From positions 386,315 to 450,314 of the forward strand of contig BCKE01000015.1 in NCBI GenBank assembly GCA_001600495.1: DNA of 64,000 nucleotides. The letters are read 5' to 3'. The notes below the pieces were generated by a model that had not been told where the DNA came from, searched no databases, and saw only the letters and a list, made by a program, of their open reading frames with translations. Source of the DNA: Pilasporangium apinafurcum. Its lineage: Eukaryota; Oomycota; Peronosporomycetes; Pythiales; Pythiaceae. Both the position numbers and the translations under genes were made by a program. Numbering within the stretch: position 1 is the stretch's first letter; each line of letters begins with the position of its first letter. Positions 10,280-22,104 of the stretch are shown here, piece by piece.

Positions 10280-13200
10280 ATGCGCCGACGATGGAGATGC
10301 TCGCTCCTCCGTCGCGCGCTCATCTGGGCGACGATCACAGCCACATTCACGTCTACTGGGTCGACTGCATTCGAATGTCCATCAGATACCAATGCGCCAG
10401 CAGCACACACACTGACGATGCAGTGCTTCGGCGCTTGTTCGAATGCCAATTCCCCCTGTTTGTATTATGCAGACGCTAGCGCCTGCAGCAGTAGTGACGA
10501 TGACGATAATACCAGCGGCAGCGAATGTGTGATCGACAGCACTGGCAGCGGTTGTGCTATCAAATGTCTTTCTCCGTTCAGCGGTGCCGGTGACTCCGAT
10601 TGGAACTTGATGGTCACAACCTCCAGTGAATACAAACGCGATGTAGCCGCTCGTGAAGCGTGGGATAAAGACTTCCATCTTGCTAAGGAACCATTCACCG
10701 AACTCGCGAAGATTTCAGATTTGATATTCCCGTATACCACCACAACAATGTACGTCGAGCAGCATGACTGAATCTATCCAATTTGCTGGACGTGATTAAG
10801 TATTTGTGTTTTTTTGTCTTCAGTTCCATTTCAGGGAATGCACTGCCGATCATGGACAAAGCTGTGGACCTCACGGTTATCGGGACGGGAGATACCGTGG
10901 ATATAGACATCAATTATGAAGTGTTTGCGAACGCAACAGGCTGTTCGACAATCGTTCTGGAAAATATTAACCTCACATCACTCAAAAGCCTCCCAGAGCT
11001 ACCCAACTTGGAGACTTTGTAAGTCAGCGCAAATCGGAGAAAGGCGAGAACAATGATGAGCTAATGGTCATTTATTACTCTTTATAGATTCTTGGCTAAT
11101 GGAGTTATGCCCGCACTTCCAACGGGGCTGACCGACCTGACATCACTCACGACACTGTACGTGGCCAACATTCAAGCTCTCTTTCTCTTATTATCCGAGG
11201 GAAAATGTCGACTTATTTTTTCGTTTCTTGCATTTTGTAGGGACATCTCGTCCAATTTGTTGGTGACAATCCCGACCAATTCTCTTCCAACAACTCTCGT
11301 TTCATTGTAAGCAAATTCTGGTCTTAGAGTGGTTAATTTATTTTAAATAATTTCACTGAGTGAAGTACGTTCCTGTTGATTAATGAGCAGATCTGTGGCG
11401 GATTGCACACTCGGCACATTGCCAAGTGACATTATGAAGATGCCGCAACTGAAGAAATTGTATGTACTTGGCTGCTGCTTCCTCTCACTCTTTGGCTTTA
11501 TCAAATGACTCATACTACTGGCCAACTTTGCTGTGTAGAGATTTGTCCTATAACAAATTCGCGCTTCCTCCCGCCAACTCCATCCCATTGACTCTTGAGC
11601 ACTTGTACATCTACCACTCTGCTGCTGTTTTTCCTGGTTGTTGATGTCTAATTGCTGATGTCTGGTTTGATACTATTATGTAAAATGACAGTGTTTATTG
11701 GGGTCAATCCCACACATCGTTACCTCCAGATGTGAAGCAGATGAGCTCCTTAAAGATTTTGTATGTCGGAGTAATACTGTTTATGCCTCACTCTTGTTTT
11801 TTATGTCCCTGACAAGTGCCTCTGCTGTATCTGCTCTATCTAGGGAAATCGGCTGGAACACGTTTACTGATGCCTCTGTGCTGAATGACCTTCCGCGATC
11901 ATTGGAACAACTGCATGCAGTCAAATCATCGCTCACTGAAATCCCTACGGATTTCTACAACCTTACCAATCTCACCTTCTTGTACGTACAAGCATCAGTT
12001 TTATTTTGCTACAAAAAGAAAACGATATACTTAACAATGCATTGGAACTCACAGAGATTTGGCGGCCGATGATATTAGCGAGCTTTCTGCCTATCTTCCA
12101 CCGAACCTGCAGATATTGTAAGCATGATCGTCACCATATCACCTTTTGGCGCTTATGGCTCTTGATTCTTACATGTTCGCATTCGTCGTTTGTCGATAGA
12201 AATATGTCGTACAACCTCCTTTCTGCAATTTCCGAAGGAACACTACCCCACACACTGCAGTATTTGAACTTATCGCTCAATTACTTGACCTGCGAATCGT
12301 TCCCTGCAGATTTTGGAGACCTGAAGTCGCTCACGCATCTGTACGTCTTCATATTATATGATTCATGCAGCTCTCTAGGACTATATCATATTCATTCGCT
12401 TTCTGTTGTAGATATCTTGATGGTAACAACTTCCTCGAGATCCCTACCCCACTCTTCAAGCTGACTAATTTGCAGGTTCTCTCGCTGCAGTACAACACCA
12501 ATATGACCGGGATGGTTTCGTTCACCGCCGACCAAGTAGAGTTCCTCAACAACCTTACGACGTTTTTGATCGATGAAGATAATCTCATCACTTACTGCGA
12601 CGACCCTGTGATGGTACACAACTATACCGTCTGCTTGACCGAGAGCCTCTTTGCATCTAGCTCGAGCTCCTCGAGCGACTCGGACAACGACAATCAAAGT
12701 CCGTTCTTGTATGTGGTCATTGCTGCTGTCGTTGCTGTGGCAATTGGCGTCACATCGTTTCTGTGGAAGACACAGCATTTTGGCAATAACAAAATACCGC
12801 CAGATCCGCATAACAATTCACTCCATACACTCGACAAGGAAAGCTACCTGCCCAATATGTTTTGCTTCGAGGATGCGAGAGACCGGGATGATATTTTAGG
12901 GAGTACCATGTTCTCCAGCGGTATCTCACATGCCGCGAGTGCCACGAACCACCGATTTATCTCGATCTGGGACGACGAAGAGCTCCTGAAATGGCGGATC
13001 GATTTCCAGCAGATTCACGATCAGCAGCTGCTCGCGACAGGGTTTTACGGCGAAGTCTGGCTCGCCACGTACCTCAACAAGCCAGTCGCAGTCAAACGTC
13101 TGAAACGGAGTTTACCGAGTGGCAGTAATAGTGGTAGCATGGGGAGTGGCCATCTGAATAGTAACGAACTTCGCATGAATCGCTCCGTCATCCAGCTATT

Positions 13201-14008
13201 TGTCTCGGAGATCAAAGTTCATTCACGGTTTGACCATCCCAAGATCGTCGCATTCATCGGTGTGGCGTGGACCATGGAGTACGATATTCAAGTAGTGCTA
13301 GAGTACATGGCGCAGGGCGATCTACAATCGTTCTTCGCCAACCAGATTGAATACGACAAGGAGCCGCATTATGACTACGTCAACTCGTACTGGAACGGCC
13401 AGTCATTGCAAATCGCTCTCGACATCACCGAAGCACTTGTATATTTGCATTCCCTGGACCCGCCGGTGCTACATCGCGACTTGAAATCACGGAATGTATT
13501 GTTAGACAATCGCTTTAATGCCAAGATCAGTGATTTTGGGATCTCCAGGTACCAGGATGAGTACAAACTGACCATGACGACCGGATTAGGTACAGCGCGG
13601 TGGGCAGCACCTGAGATGCTTGCGGGCAACGACAAATACACCGAAGCGGTTGACATTTACTCTTTGGGCGTGATTCTCTCCGAATTGGATACGTTCCGCC
13701 TGCCATTTGCAGAGCATGATATCCCAGAGTCGGCGCTTCTTAGCCGAGTGGCAGCGGGGGAGTTGAAGCCGAAATTCTCAAAGGGTGTGCCGTTGGATAT
13801 AATAGAATTGGCGGAGCAGTGCTTGGCGTATGATGCCTATACGCGGCCCACGGCTGTGCATGTCGCCTACATGCTGCGGCAGTTTGCGGTGAAATACGGC
13901 CAGGAGTCGGTCATGTCGTCATCGTTTTCGTTTCGGCCGACGTTGCTCGGATCGGAACGCTCGAGTGTTGTATCTGATAACTCGGATGATCACGAGCGAC
14001 GGCGATGA
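10280..14008 (+). CDS. LRR receptor-like protein kinase (TKL type)
   Basis: Eleven exons: 10280-10749, 10824-11018, 11088-11156, 11241-11306, 11391-11459, 11539-11604, 11692-11760, 11844-11981, 12055-12117, 12200-12340 and 12412-14008, giving 980 residues. The ATG at 10280 opens a basic then hydrophobic signal peptide. A Cys-rich ectodomain is followed by 22-24-residue leucine-rich repeats. One membrane helix lies near residues 545-567 (YVVIAAVVAVAIGV). The intracellular kinase starts near 650: Gly loop ATGFYGEVW, VAVKRLK, HRDLKSRN near 802, DFG and GTARWAAPEM. All catalytic residues are present. Every intron is phase 2 and interrupts a leucine codon, so each middle exon is one repeat or two. 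This should be a plasma-membrane receptor for an unknown ligand. Plant-like LRR-RLK architecture is known from oomycetes. Confidence 0.92.
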
Positions 14009-14304
14009 GTGGCGTTCGTTCATAGGCAAAATGATAATGATAGGGTAAACACAGTTTTTTTGGTTTCTATTTAATGGGATATATGGATGTAAATATTGCT
14101 GTTACCTGTGTTGCGTTGAGATGTAAATGTTTTTTCTGGTGGTTGTTGTGAGAGAAAAATGTGGTGATGTGGATCCAAAAAAGAAAGAATGTCTTTTCTC
14201 CTTCTGCCAAGAGAACTCCATGTCAATCTCTGAACTAACCTTGACAGTTTGTGTATATTCACAGTATGTAGAGTTTGACGTTTACATGTGCTTTGGGAGT
14301 CGGT

Positions 14305-14949
14305 ATGACGTGGAATATGCAGCGGATGCATACGATCGTTGTTATCGCTTGGACGTTAACAGTGACAATGACGATTGTGTATAGCTGTGAACGTCCTTTC
14401 AAGCGAATGTACGATGTTTGCTCCTCCTTCAGCCCAGGAAATCCTCTATATCTTCCACGAGGCAGTTTTTACACGCAAATGCAGATGTTGGAGAAATATG
14501 AAGAACAGAAAATGCTACTGCTAAGTCGATGTGTTCATGTTCAGACACAAAATATTTGGCATCTCCATCTCTTGGTCTGGCAACTAGAAGCAGAACTTGA
14601 ATCTGTTCGGCGTCAACAAAATGAGTGCAAATGTGAAAGCGAGGAGGCTCAGCTGGCTTTTCCATCAGCGACAATCATAGTAGAACCTTCATTGATGCCA
14701 CGTCCGCCTCCATCTGAGGTTAATCAGTCTTCGAACGATCCGGACAATACTAAACCTGTAGTGGATCCGCCGTTTTTCCCACCAATTCAAGGCTGCGGCT
14801 TACATGGAAACGATTCATCCAGTAAGGAAGCGATGACCTCTTCCAACGGCATTTTCTCAAGCAATACGCTGGCAGTAATAGTCGTGCTTTGTGTCCTTCC
14901 TGTTGCCATCATCTTAGGTGTGCTACTTTTGTACAAACAGCGTCATTAA
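14305..14949 (+). CDS. Small type I membrane protein, unknown family
   Basis: Protein of 214 residues from ATG 14305; later Mets at codons 5 and 8 are also possible. The N-terminus is a hydrophobic signal peptide or anchor (HTIVVIAWTLTVTMTIV). The middle part holds a possible coiled coil (QLEAELESVRRQQNE) and a Pro-rich stretch (PRPPPSEV, DPPFFPPI). A membrane helix close to the C-terminus (LAVIVVLCVLPVAIILGVLL) is followed by a short basic tail. It follows the LRR kinase on the same strand and shares its extracellular-plus-anchor layout without a kinase. No homologous family recognised. Confidence 0.6.
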   Translation: MTWNMQRMHTIVVIAWTLTVTMTIVYSCERPFKRMYDVCSSFSPGNPLYLPRGSFYTQMQMLEKYEEQKMLLLSRCVHVQTQNIWHLHLLVWQLEAELESVRRQQNECKCESEEAQLAFPSATIIVEPSLMPRPPPSEVNQSSNDPDNTKPVVDPPFFPPIQGCGLHGNDSSSKEAMTSSNGIFSSNTLAVIVVLCVLPVAIILGVLLLYKQRH

Positions 14950-15030
14950 TCGTCAAATACAAGTATGAACGACCATGAAAGAGTACGAAGCCTGGACCTT
15001 TGCTTGACAGTTGAACCTACTCACCCTTAG

Positions 15031-17672
15031 CTATGTTGGCGACTCTATTAAGCCATTTTGCTGAGCAAACTTGTGCATTTCCTCTTGAATCCTTGCTGCT
15101 TCTGTTTTGGGGTCCTGCATCACCGTGCCGAACACCTGTGCCATCATGAATTCATCGTAGTCCAAGTACCAGACTGTCAGTGCAAATCGATTCTGATCAC
15201 CACAACACGGTAACACCTCGTGTGGCACTCGTCGATCCGAGAAAAACAACAGTAATCGATCCAAAAGAGGTGCAATCGTTCGCTGCTCCATTGTTCGTGA
15301 ACCTGATAATGGCTGGTGCAGCAGCAATTCTCCTCCATGTTGGGATTCCCAGTCCGGGTTCAAGTACAGAATGGCGGTCAGCTACGACAGCAGTATCACT
15401 TTAAAATGTTTAAATGATCTTGATCAAAGAAAGAAACACTGGTGTTTACCTTGCGACCATTTTGGTTGGGATTGTCGCAATGCTTGGTGTACCTAGCGCC
15501 GTTTCCAGGATAGCACGTGAGCATAGCCTTCTTTCGCATCAACGTACTCATCACGAGTTCGTGGTTATGATGAACCAATCGGTCGATCACCAAGCGGTCC
15601 AACTGCCTCAGTACTTGCTTTATTCCCTCAGGACAGAACGTATCATGTTCGTCCAGCCACAGCACAGAATCTCCACGCACGTGATGCATTTGGTAGCGAA
15701 GGTTCTGTCCAGTGTTCCCACCTGCAAGCTCGCCCCTGCGAAAATGAATCTGCCCTTCCATTTTTCCTGCTGTTGATGGTGAAGACAAAACTTCGTCAGT
15801 AATGGCAATGGTACGACTACTTCGATACAGACGTTCGACTTCTTGATGAACCTGGTTAGCCAGTATTGATCCAACAAATCCGTCCAAGACCACGAAATTG
15901 TTGTCCGCCAAGTTGCCACCAAGTCTTTGAAAAGTGTCAATTGACGGTAGATTTGGCAGTAATTCATCTCTATCGATCACTTGAACCGTTTTGGCATTGT
16001 TTGATAAGATACGTGATGGTGCTGATGGAGGAGGGTGATTGACCACTGCTGTTCCTCCCGTAGCTAAGCTCAATAACGCTCGATCGGCGTCATTCGCGGC
16101 CTGTTTCAGTGCAAGTTGAGCAGTATAGTACTCATTCTGTGCCTGGTCTTTTGCGAGTTGCATTTGCTGAACTTGTGTTTCTAGTCTGGCTACTTGTGTT
16201 TCCAATGCATGTGCGACTTCGTGCAACCGCGCAAAGACTCTTGCAGCACGTGCAGCCAGTGGATCGATATTTTCTGGTGGTTCTTGTTCATGTTTTGTTG
16301 CTGTTGCATGTGTAAAAGTATCTTCGGCGAAGCTTGTGACCATTTGATGTACGTGAACTTTCATTTCTGGTGCTTCGAACTCATTCACAAGCTTGAAAAG
16401 ATCGTCGATCGTGGCAGGTACTGCCCACACAAAACCACAACTCACTTGATCTGGTTCGTTCTTAGCGTGTTGATATAGCTTGGTGAGATTCACAAAGGGA
16501 ATAGCCGTCAGCGGAAACGTCTCTGAATGAGGAATAAGGTGATTCAGCACCTGCCTAATAGGGTCTTGGTGATGTTGCCTATCGCATACTGCTTCTTTGC
16601 TGACAAAGTGAATGGAGAACAATGCACCTTTCACGTGCCCTGTTGATCTGCTTCGCTCTTGCATGAGATTAGTATTCACCTCCCTAGTAACCCACTGCTC
16701 CGTCGGCTCTGAGACTTCAGCGATGTAAAATCCTGGCCCAGTAATCTTCAATCGCTTCTGGCGAGAATGATGTTGCATCTGATTGACAAACGTTGGAGAA
16801 ATGCCTTTGCACAACCACATATCCACGGACTCGAGATCAGCGAGTGTAGTGCGTGTGTTTCCATCATAAGTTGTCACGGAATCATAATCACCGGTCAATG
16901 TTTCTTTTGCTTTGACAAGTTGTAAGAGGTCGTAGAGAAGTAGAAACGAAAGGTTGTCGCATTGACGAAGACTCAAATGGCGTATATTGGTGCATCGACG
17001 TATCACATGCAGCACTTGCTTATTACTGAGCGATGTACCATCCAGCACGAGCACGCGTACCAACTTTCCAATGAGTTTTGTTTGCTCTTCTTCGGCACTA
17101 CACTCCGTCGGGTGTTCTATATCACCAACATGGTTATTGTCATCCCAACAGCAACAAGAACGAAGGCGATCCAGATTTGTATCCAGGACACATTCAAAAA
17201 TTTTAAGAAGCCAGTTGGTGGAATGATGCCATTGAATTAGTCTTTCTTCTTTTCTTGATCGACGAATGGGGATAACCGGAGGAAGATGAAGTACTTGCCA
17301 ATGCTGCCACTTACATATCTCGTGGAGCCATGGCTTTCCCACAAGAATGAGCGTCGTGATCCATTCCAGATGATCAAGAAATGCAAACACCCTCGTCAAT
17401 AGTGACTCCTTTTGGAAATTTATTGTGGTGTAAAGATGAAAAATGGAGCTGCGATTTGATTTGTCACCTTCAATTTCTGTAGGAGAGATAAATTCTTCAG
17501 GGCTGAGTCCCTTCTCAATTTGCTGGTCGTCTAGAAATCGCACCGTAAACGTCTTCATTTGCTGGTGACTTTCATGGCGGATGACTTCGCAGCGGAACAA
17601 CAATTCGTCCAGTTGTCGGTAGCCGATGGTACCGACTGGGGGGAGGTGAACCAGCGACGAATTTGCTTGCAT
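15031..17672 (-). CDS. F-box / LRR / prolyl 4-hydroxylase (EGLN-like) fusion
   Basis: Two exons, 15450-17672 and 15031-15381, 857 residues, phase-0 intron of 68 bases. Order: a possible Tudor-like fold (residues 20-62), an F-box-like helix set (90-130, FLDHLEWITTLILVGKPWLH), leucine-rich segments (225-330), a coiled coil (470-540), then a 2-oxoglutarate/Fe(II) dioxygenase like EGLN/PHD. The iron ligands are His731 and Asp733 (TKHCDNPN) and His795 (SDRRVPHEV), with Arg806 (NRFALTVWYLD) for 2-oxoglutarate. CYPGNG and LDRLLLFFSDRR also match the family. All catalytic residues are present. EGLN/PhyA enzymes hydroxylate prolines in HIF-alpha or in Skp1 in an oxygen-dependent way. F-boxes bind Skp1, so this fusion may act on SCF complexes; that is inference. 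The start ATG is the first in frame. Confidence 0.88.
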
Positions 17673-18489
17673 CACCGTTCTTCTAGTCGATATATCGAAA
17701 ACAGCACAGTGATATACCTTGAACAAAAGAATGAGAAGAGGCCTCTCTATATTTTATCTCGCGCGGCGGTTCGTGGAGATCCTATCATTTGATACGATCC
17801 AAAGTTAGTGGTATCTGTATCTAAAAGAGGGAATAGATGTATTTCATTAAGCTTCGATTGATACGACCTCGTGAGAGATGCGCCTTTTTCGTGCTTCTCT
17901 GGATTGTATTCACTCATAATACCTCGTCTTCAATATCCAGAACGCTCAAAACCGACAACGAGAATCATACCTTACGGTTGCGTTTGTGCTGCTTCAGATA
18001 TTAAATGCAATTTCCTATAGTCCTGAACACATATGCCCCATCCAATAGTGCTGAAATGTAAGTATAATCCTGTGATACACGCAGTCATTGGGATCACACA
18101 AAAAGTGCATCAAGGTAAGACTAATTGCGTCACGGCCAACGACTCACATCAATAGGTATCTTACGGTGGTCTATACATTCACTTAACCTCAAGCAAATCT
18201 TTACGAGTCAATAATGAGGGTCAAAGAATTTCTCGCAAACTTCCAGCAAAAACAAATGATTCTTTTGCCTATGATTGTCGTCGAAGTCGCAATCAAGATC
18301 TATCACATTCATTCCGTCCAGACAAATAGATTCACTAGTATTGTTTTGGGAAACATGATTGTTTATTTTGGGCTATTATGCCTATTGAACATGGGATGCA
18401 TGATTATATATCGCAATAACAACAGTTAAATGTTCGAATCTGGTCCTACATCCTCTTGCACACACATTTGGTATTTGCTGCCAACGAAA
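17673..18489. other. Intergenic region between divergent genes
   Basis: It separates the start of the F-box/hydroxylase gene (minus) from the start of the PCGF gene (plus) and so should hold both promoters. Apart from one small hydrophobic open frame at 18214-18429, I see no gene. Confidence 0.5.
18214..18429 (+). CDS. Possible small hydrophobic protein
   Basis: ATG-started frame of 71 codons with two hydrophobic stretches (ILLPMIVVEVAIKI and IVLGNMIVYFGLLCLLNM), which would fit a small two-helix membrane protein. There are no splice signals and no recognisable family. It could be chance in AT-rich promoter sequence of the PCGF gene. Confidence 0.25.
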   Translation: MRVKEFLANFQQKQMILLPMIVVEVAIKIYHIHSVQTNRFTSIVLGNMIVYFGLLCLLNMGCMIIYRNNNS

Positions 18490-19831
18490 ATGGCGCCAAC
18501 GACATCGACGACGGCCGCGACTGTGGCTGCCACAGACGCTACTGCTGGCTACGATGAGATCTTTGCTAACGCCCGCAAGGTATACTACTACTGTTATCAT
18601 AGCTAACGCTTTTCCAGTAGGTCGAACCGTCTCATGCCGTCGATATGCAAACGGATCCGCTCATCGTATTTGCGCATTCTTGTCACATGACGATTCAGAA
18701 ATAAAACGTCATTTTGTCACTGACGCTTCTCTTTTCCTCTCTCTCATGTTATTGTTGGCTTGATCGCATAGAAAACGGTGCGGATGGTCGATATCAACGG
18801 CCATTTCATCTGTCATATTTGCAAGGGCTACCTACGCGATGCACAAACCATCAAAGAATGCCTCCATACATGTACAACATCGTCTATTCTGCCAATTTTC
18901 ATCATGTTGTTGGCTGGATAAGGAACTAACAGACACTTGTATATGTATGCGTTGCTATTGCTGCGTATACAGTCTGTAATGGTTGCATTCGAAACTACTT
19001 TTGGCAGAACGAGAACAACAACTCGTGTCCTATTTGCAACGTCGACCTCGGCGTCAAGCCATGGACGCAGCTCATGTACAATCATGCAAAACACAATTTT
19101 CAATAGCGAATTTGCTGTGCATATAGCCATTTTGACAACACGTGGCGTACTTGCCTCAATAGGCCAGACCCAACCATCCAAGCCCTGGCGATCAAGCTTC
19201 TCCCGGACTACACTGATCAGGAAAAACGGGAAGGTTGGGCTCTCCTTTTGGTTTGTGATTGGTAGAATAATGGCTGCCACGAAATTCCCTGAAACCTTCC
19301 CTTGCCTTTCTTTTTGTTACGTAGAGCGAGCGTTTTACGCCAAGTTGGGTGTCAAACGAAAACGATCAGAACCTGCAGTTGCCTCCATAGCTCCACCCAC
19401 TGAGGTGATTGTCAAGAACAAGTACACGCTCGGCCCATCTCCAGGTCGTAACATTCGATTTGAACTTCATCCTCATAAATGGTGAGAGAGCGCGAGCGGA
19501 GAATTCAGTGGTCGTGGTCACTTCTTCGACGTTCTTTACCTTCACTCTCTTGTGTTATTGTTATTGGTAATGTATTAGCTCCGAAACTCCGCTCTTCCTG
19601 TTTCTCCGCCCGCTGAAGACGCCCTACATGCGCACACAAGTGCTGCTAAAGATTTTTTATCTTCGCAAATACATCGCACAGGAGCTCGAGCTCCCCAAAC
19701 CGGAAGATGTGGAAATCCTCTGCAAAGGGGTGTCTGTGGGACCGGAGCAATCGCTCGAGTTCATTTACCGAACGCGGTGGCTAGATGAGACTTCCAAGAT
19801 GGTCCTTGAGTACCGTCGGCAAGTCACATAA
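18490..19831 (+). CDS. Polycomb group RING finger protein (RING + RAWUL)
   Basis: Six exons: 18490-18579, 18772-18871, 18973-19075, 19163-19233, 19325-19481 and 19579-19831; 257 residues, all phases agree. The RING finger starts near residue 40: CHIC, CLHTFCNGCI and CPIC give the C3HC4 ligands, with the join of exons 2 and 3 restoring CLHTFC. The block after it (PDPTIQALAIKLLPDYTDQE) matches the part of PCGF/BMI1 proteins that follows the RING. A basic region KRKR precedes a C-terminal RAWUL (ubiquitin-like) domain ending in EYRRQVT. PCGF proteins pair with RING1 in PRC1, which mono-ubiquitinates histone H2A in the nucleus. The length agrees with animal PCGF1/3/5 (about 240-260). Confidence 0.88.
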
Positions 19832-20244
19832 ACAAGAGAACGACAACAAACCCATCATAAATACATCCAAAATCCATCCATCCATTTTCGTCCATCTTCT
19901 TTGCAAATATGAAGAAAAATCCTCCAGTTTCTGATGTCTATCCAAATTGCATAAACTTAAAATATTAATGATCAAAACCTGTCACTACCTTTCCCAATGC
20001 TTCGCCCTCTTAAATAATTCTCGCTTCGACTCACCACTATCCAACGAATATTTGTCCTGCTGACACTAACTACTCGTTTGTATTCCATTTGTTTTCTCCT
20101 TTCATTTTTCTCCTCTTGCCCAACAAGAGATTTCCACACACATCCACATCTCTCTCTCTTACACTTTCCCGACAATGTCGGCTCAAACACAAACCACCGC
20201 TCCTCTTCCCCTCTTTTGGTACATGTTCCCATTCACATCGACGA
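19832..20244. other. Intergenic region, two facing 3' ends
   Basis: The region lies between the stops of the PCGF and HTH-psq genes. It is pyrimidine-rich on the plus strand near 20090-20170 and has no convincing coding sequence. Confidence 0.5.
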
Positions 20245-22104
20245 CTAAAATCCGTTTGCGGCGTGATGATGATTGCGTGCCGATTGAGGAGCACGGAGGA
20301 GCACCGACGAAGGCGACGAGGGTGGTGATGACGACAGTGATGGCGGCGGCAACCGTGGAGGAGACTTGGCACTCAAATTGGCCATCGTCACGCGCGGACG
20401 CGGAGGCATCCGCAGTGCCGAACGATATAATGTGCCATTATAGCCGTTCCTGGTGGTTGTTTTGCCATCAATGGCAGCGGTATTGCCATCTTTAAAGCTC
20501 GTCCTCAGTGACGGCGGCCAATTCATGATGATATGCCGAATCGAGTGCTCGTTGCGTGCCTGGAATCGTTCCATCAGCGTCCGTGCAGCCTCCACTGAGA
20601 AGTCTGGCATATTTCGAAGCGCCGTGCGCTGAATGAGGTCTAGCATTTCGTCGTACGTCATCAATACACCCAGCTCAGCACGTGCCACGATCACGCGGAT
20701 GATACCAGCTTCGTCATCTGGATGCAAATACCCCTCCACGGTCGGTGATTTGTCTCCCGAGGCACGTTTCTTCACACGGCGATGCAGAGCCGCAAAATGT
20801 ACGCCGTAGATCTTGGCCGCGGCGCGCAGGCTCATTCCCTGCCGTTCCACGGCGGCGATGGCTTTCTCCCACGTTTCAGGTGGCACTGTGTGGCTTAATT
20901 TATAATCGCGCTGCCGTTCACTACTGTTCCCATTAGCACTTCCAGTGGTAGAAGTATTCGACGACGACAACCCCATGCCGTTTGATGTATCGTTCGTATT
21001 CATACGTATATTTGTTGATCCGTTGTCCCCACCGTTCTCATAGCTATCGCCGCTGCTGCTGTTGCTTCCGGAATTGCTGGTCGTGCCGTTATTGCTAAAC
21101 TCTTCGTCATGGTCTACTAAACTTGTATGGTCCGAGTTTTTCTTCCACCAATTCTGGTGTTGTTGCTGAAAACTCAACGGCTGTGGAGGGGGGGGTTGAA
21201 GCTGTACTTGTTGACTGGTTTCTCCTTTTCGTCGGTGCGAATTATCGTAGTAAAAATCGTCGTGATACGCGGCTTTGAACGGGGTGTAGTCTCGTAATCT
21301 CAACAATGGCATGTCTGACACATTTTTGTGTTTTGATTGCTGCTGCTGTTGCTGTCGGCTCCACGACTCAGAGTTTGCCTCCTCATCCTCCATGCTGCCG
21401 TCTTCTTCGTTATCCTCAGCGTCTCTGTCCTCACCAAACCTCTCAACTTCTTCATGGTTGTCTGTATTATTCGCACAACTAATGACAGCCATTGACGAAG
21501 GCGGATACGCATACCGGTTGAGTTTGTCGAAACCGTGCGCGCGCTTGAACTCGACAACCCACTGCTGCGGGGGAAACTCTGGGTAGAGTGCCCGCGTACC
21601 CCCCCTACTAGCGATCGCGCGAACCACGAAGCGGATACCGTCGGAGGTAATGTGCTTTTCGTGCAGGAATTGTTCGCGCAGAATGCCAAGTATTTCACCC
21701 TCGTCGTCCTCTGTGAGGAAAGATCGCATGTCAAACGTCGTTGCGGCCGATGGTAGTAAGTTTGCTAACGACATGGCCGATGACGTTGATGTTGACGGTG
21801 GAAGAGGGGGAGGGAGAGGAGGTGGTGGTGGTTGAGGAAGAGGAGAGCAGGAAGTGATGGTGGTGGACGTAGACGTAGTGGCTGTGGATGCCGCGTTAGA
21901 CAATGGAGATTGACTGGAATGTGTCGGATACCGACCACGTACGCGACGATGTAACGACATGTGGTGCACGCCGTAGAGCTGCGCGGCCTGCCGCAGGCTC
22001 ATCTTTTGCACTTTGACCGCATGGATAGCGCGACTCCATACTTCTTCGCTCACGGTTCGACTTGCTGAGCGATGTTGCGAATGGTGGTGCTGGTTGCGGT
22101 TCAT
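20245..22104 (-). CDS. HTH-psq domain protein with two DNA-binding domains
   Basis: Single-exon protein of 619 residues from ATG 22104. Two helix-turn-helix units of the Pipsqueak/CENP-B type are visible. One is near residues 20-60 (SLRQAAQLYGVHHMSLHRRV) and the other near 405-450 (SLRAAAKIYGVHFAALHRRV). They are clearly related to each other, so they probably arose by duplication. Between them lie acidic stretches, Gln-rich stretches (RQQQQQQ) and Ser/Asn/Gly low-complexity sequence. Each HTH is followed by a segment with a shared theme of acidic residues, then GILREQFL or RVIVARAEL. It is likely a sequence-specific nuclear factor. A domesticated transposase origin is typical for this domain, but no transposase catalytic domain is present. 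Confidence 0.8.
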   Translation of the reverse strand: MNRNQHHHSQHRSASRTVSEEVWSRAIHAVKVQKMSLRQAAQLYGVHHMSLHRRVRGRYPTHSSQSPLSNAASTATTSTSTTITSCSPLPQPPPPPLPPPLPPSTSTSSAMSLANLLPSAATTFDMRSFLTEDDEGEILGILREQFLHEKHITSDGIRFVVRAIASRGGTRALYPEFPPQQWVVEFKRAHGFDKLNRYAYPPSSMAVISCANNTDNHEEVERFGEDRDAEDNEEDGSMEDEEANSESWSRQQQQQQSKHKNVSDMPLLRLRDYTPFKAAYHDDFYYDNSHRRKGETSQQVQLQPPPPQPLSFQQQHQNWWKKNSDHTSLVDHDEEFSNNGTTSNSGSNSSSGDSYENGGDNGSTNIRMNTNDTSNGMGLSSSNTSTTGSANGNSSERQRDYKLSHTVPPETWEKAIAAVERQGMSLRAAAKIYGVHFAALHRRVKKRASGDKSPTVEGYLHPDDEAGIIRVIVARAELGVLMTYDEMLDLIQRTALRNMPDFSVEAARTLMERFQARNEHSIRHIIMNWPPSLRTSFKDGNTAAIDGKTTTRNGYNGTLYRSALRMPPRPRVTMANLSAKSPPRLPPPSLSSSPPSSPSSVLLRAPQSARNHHHAANGF

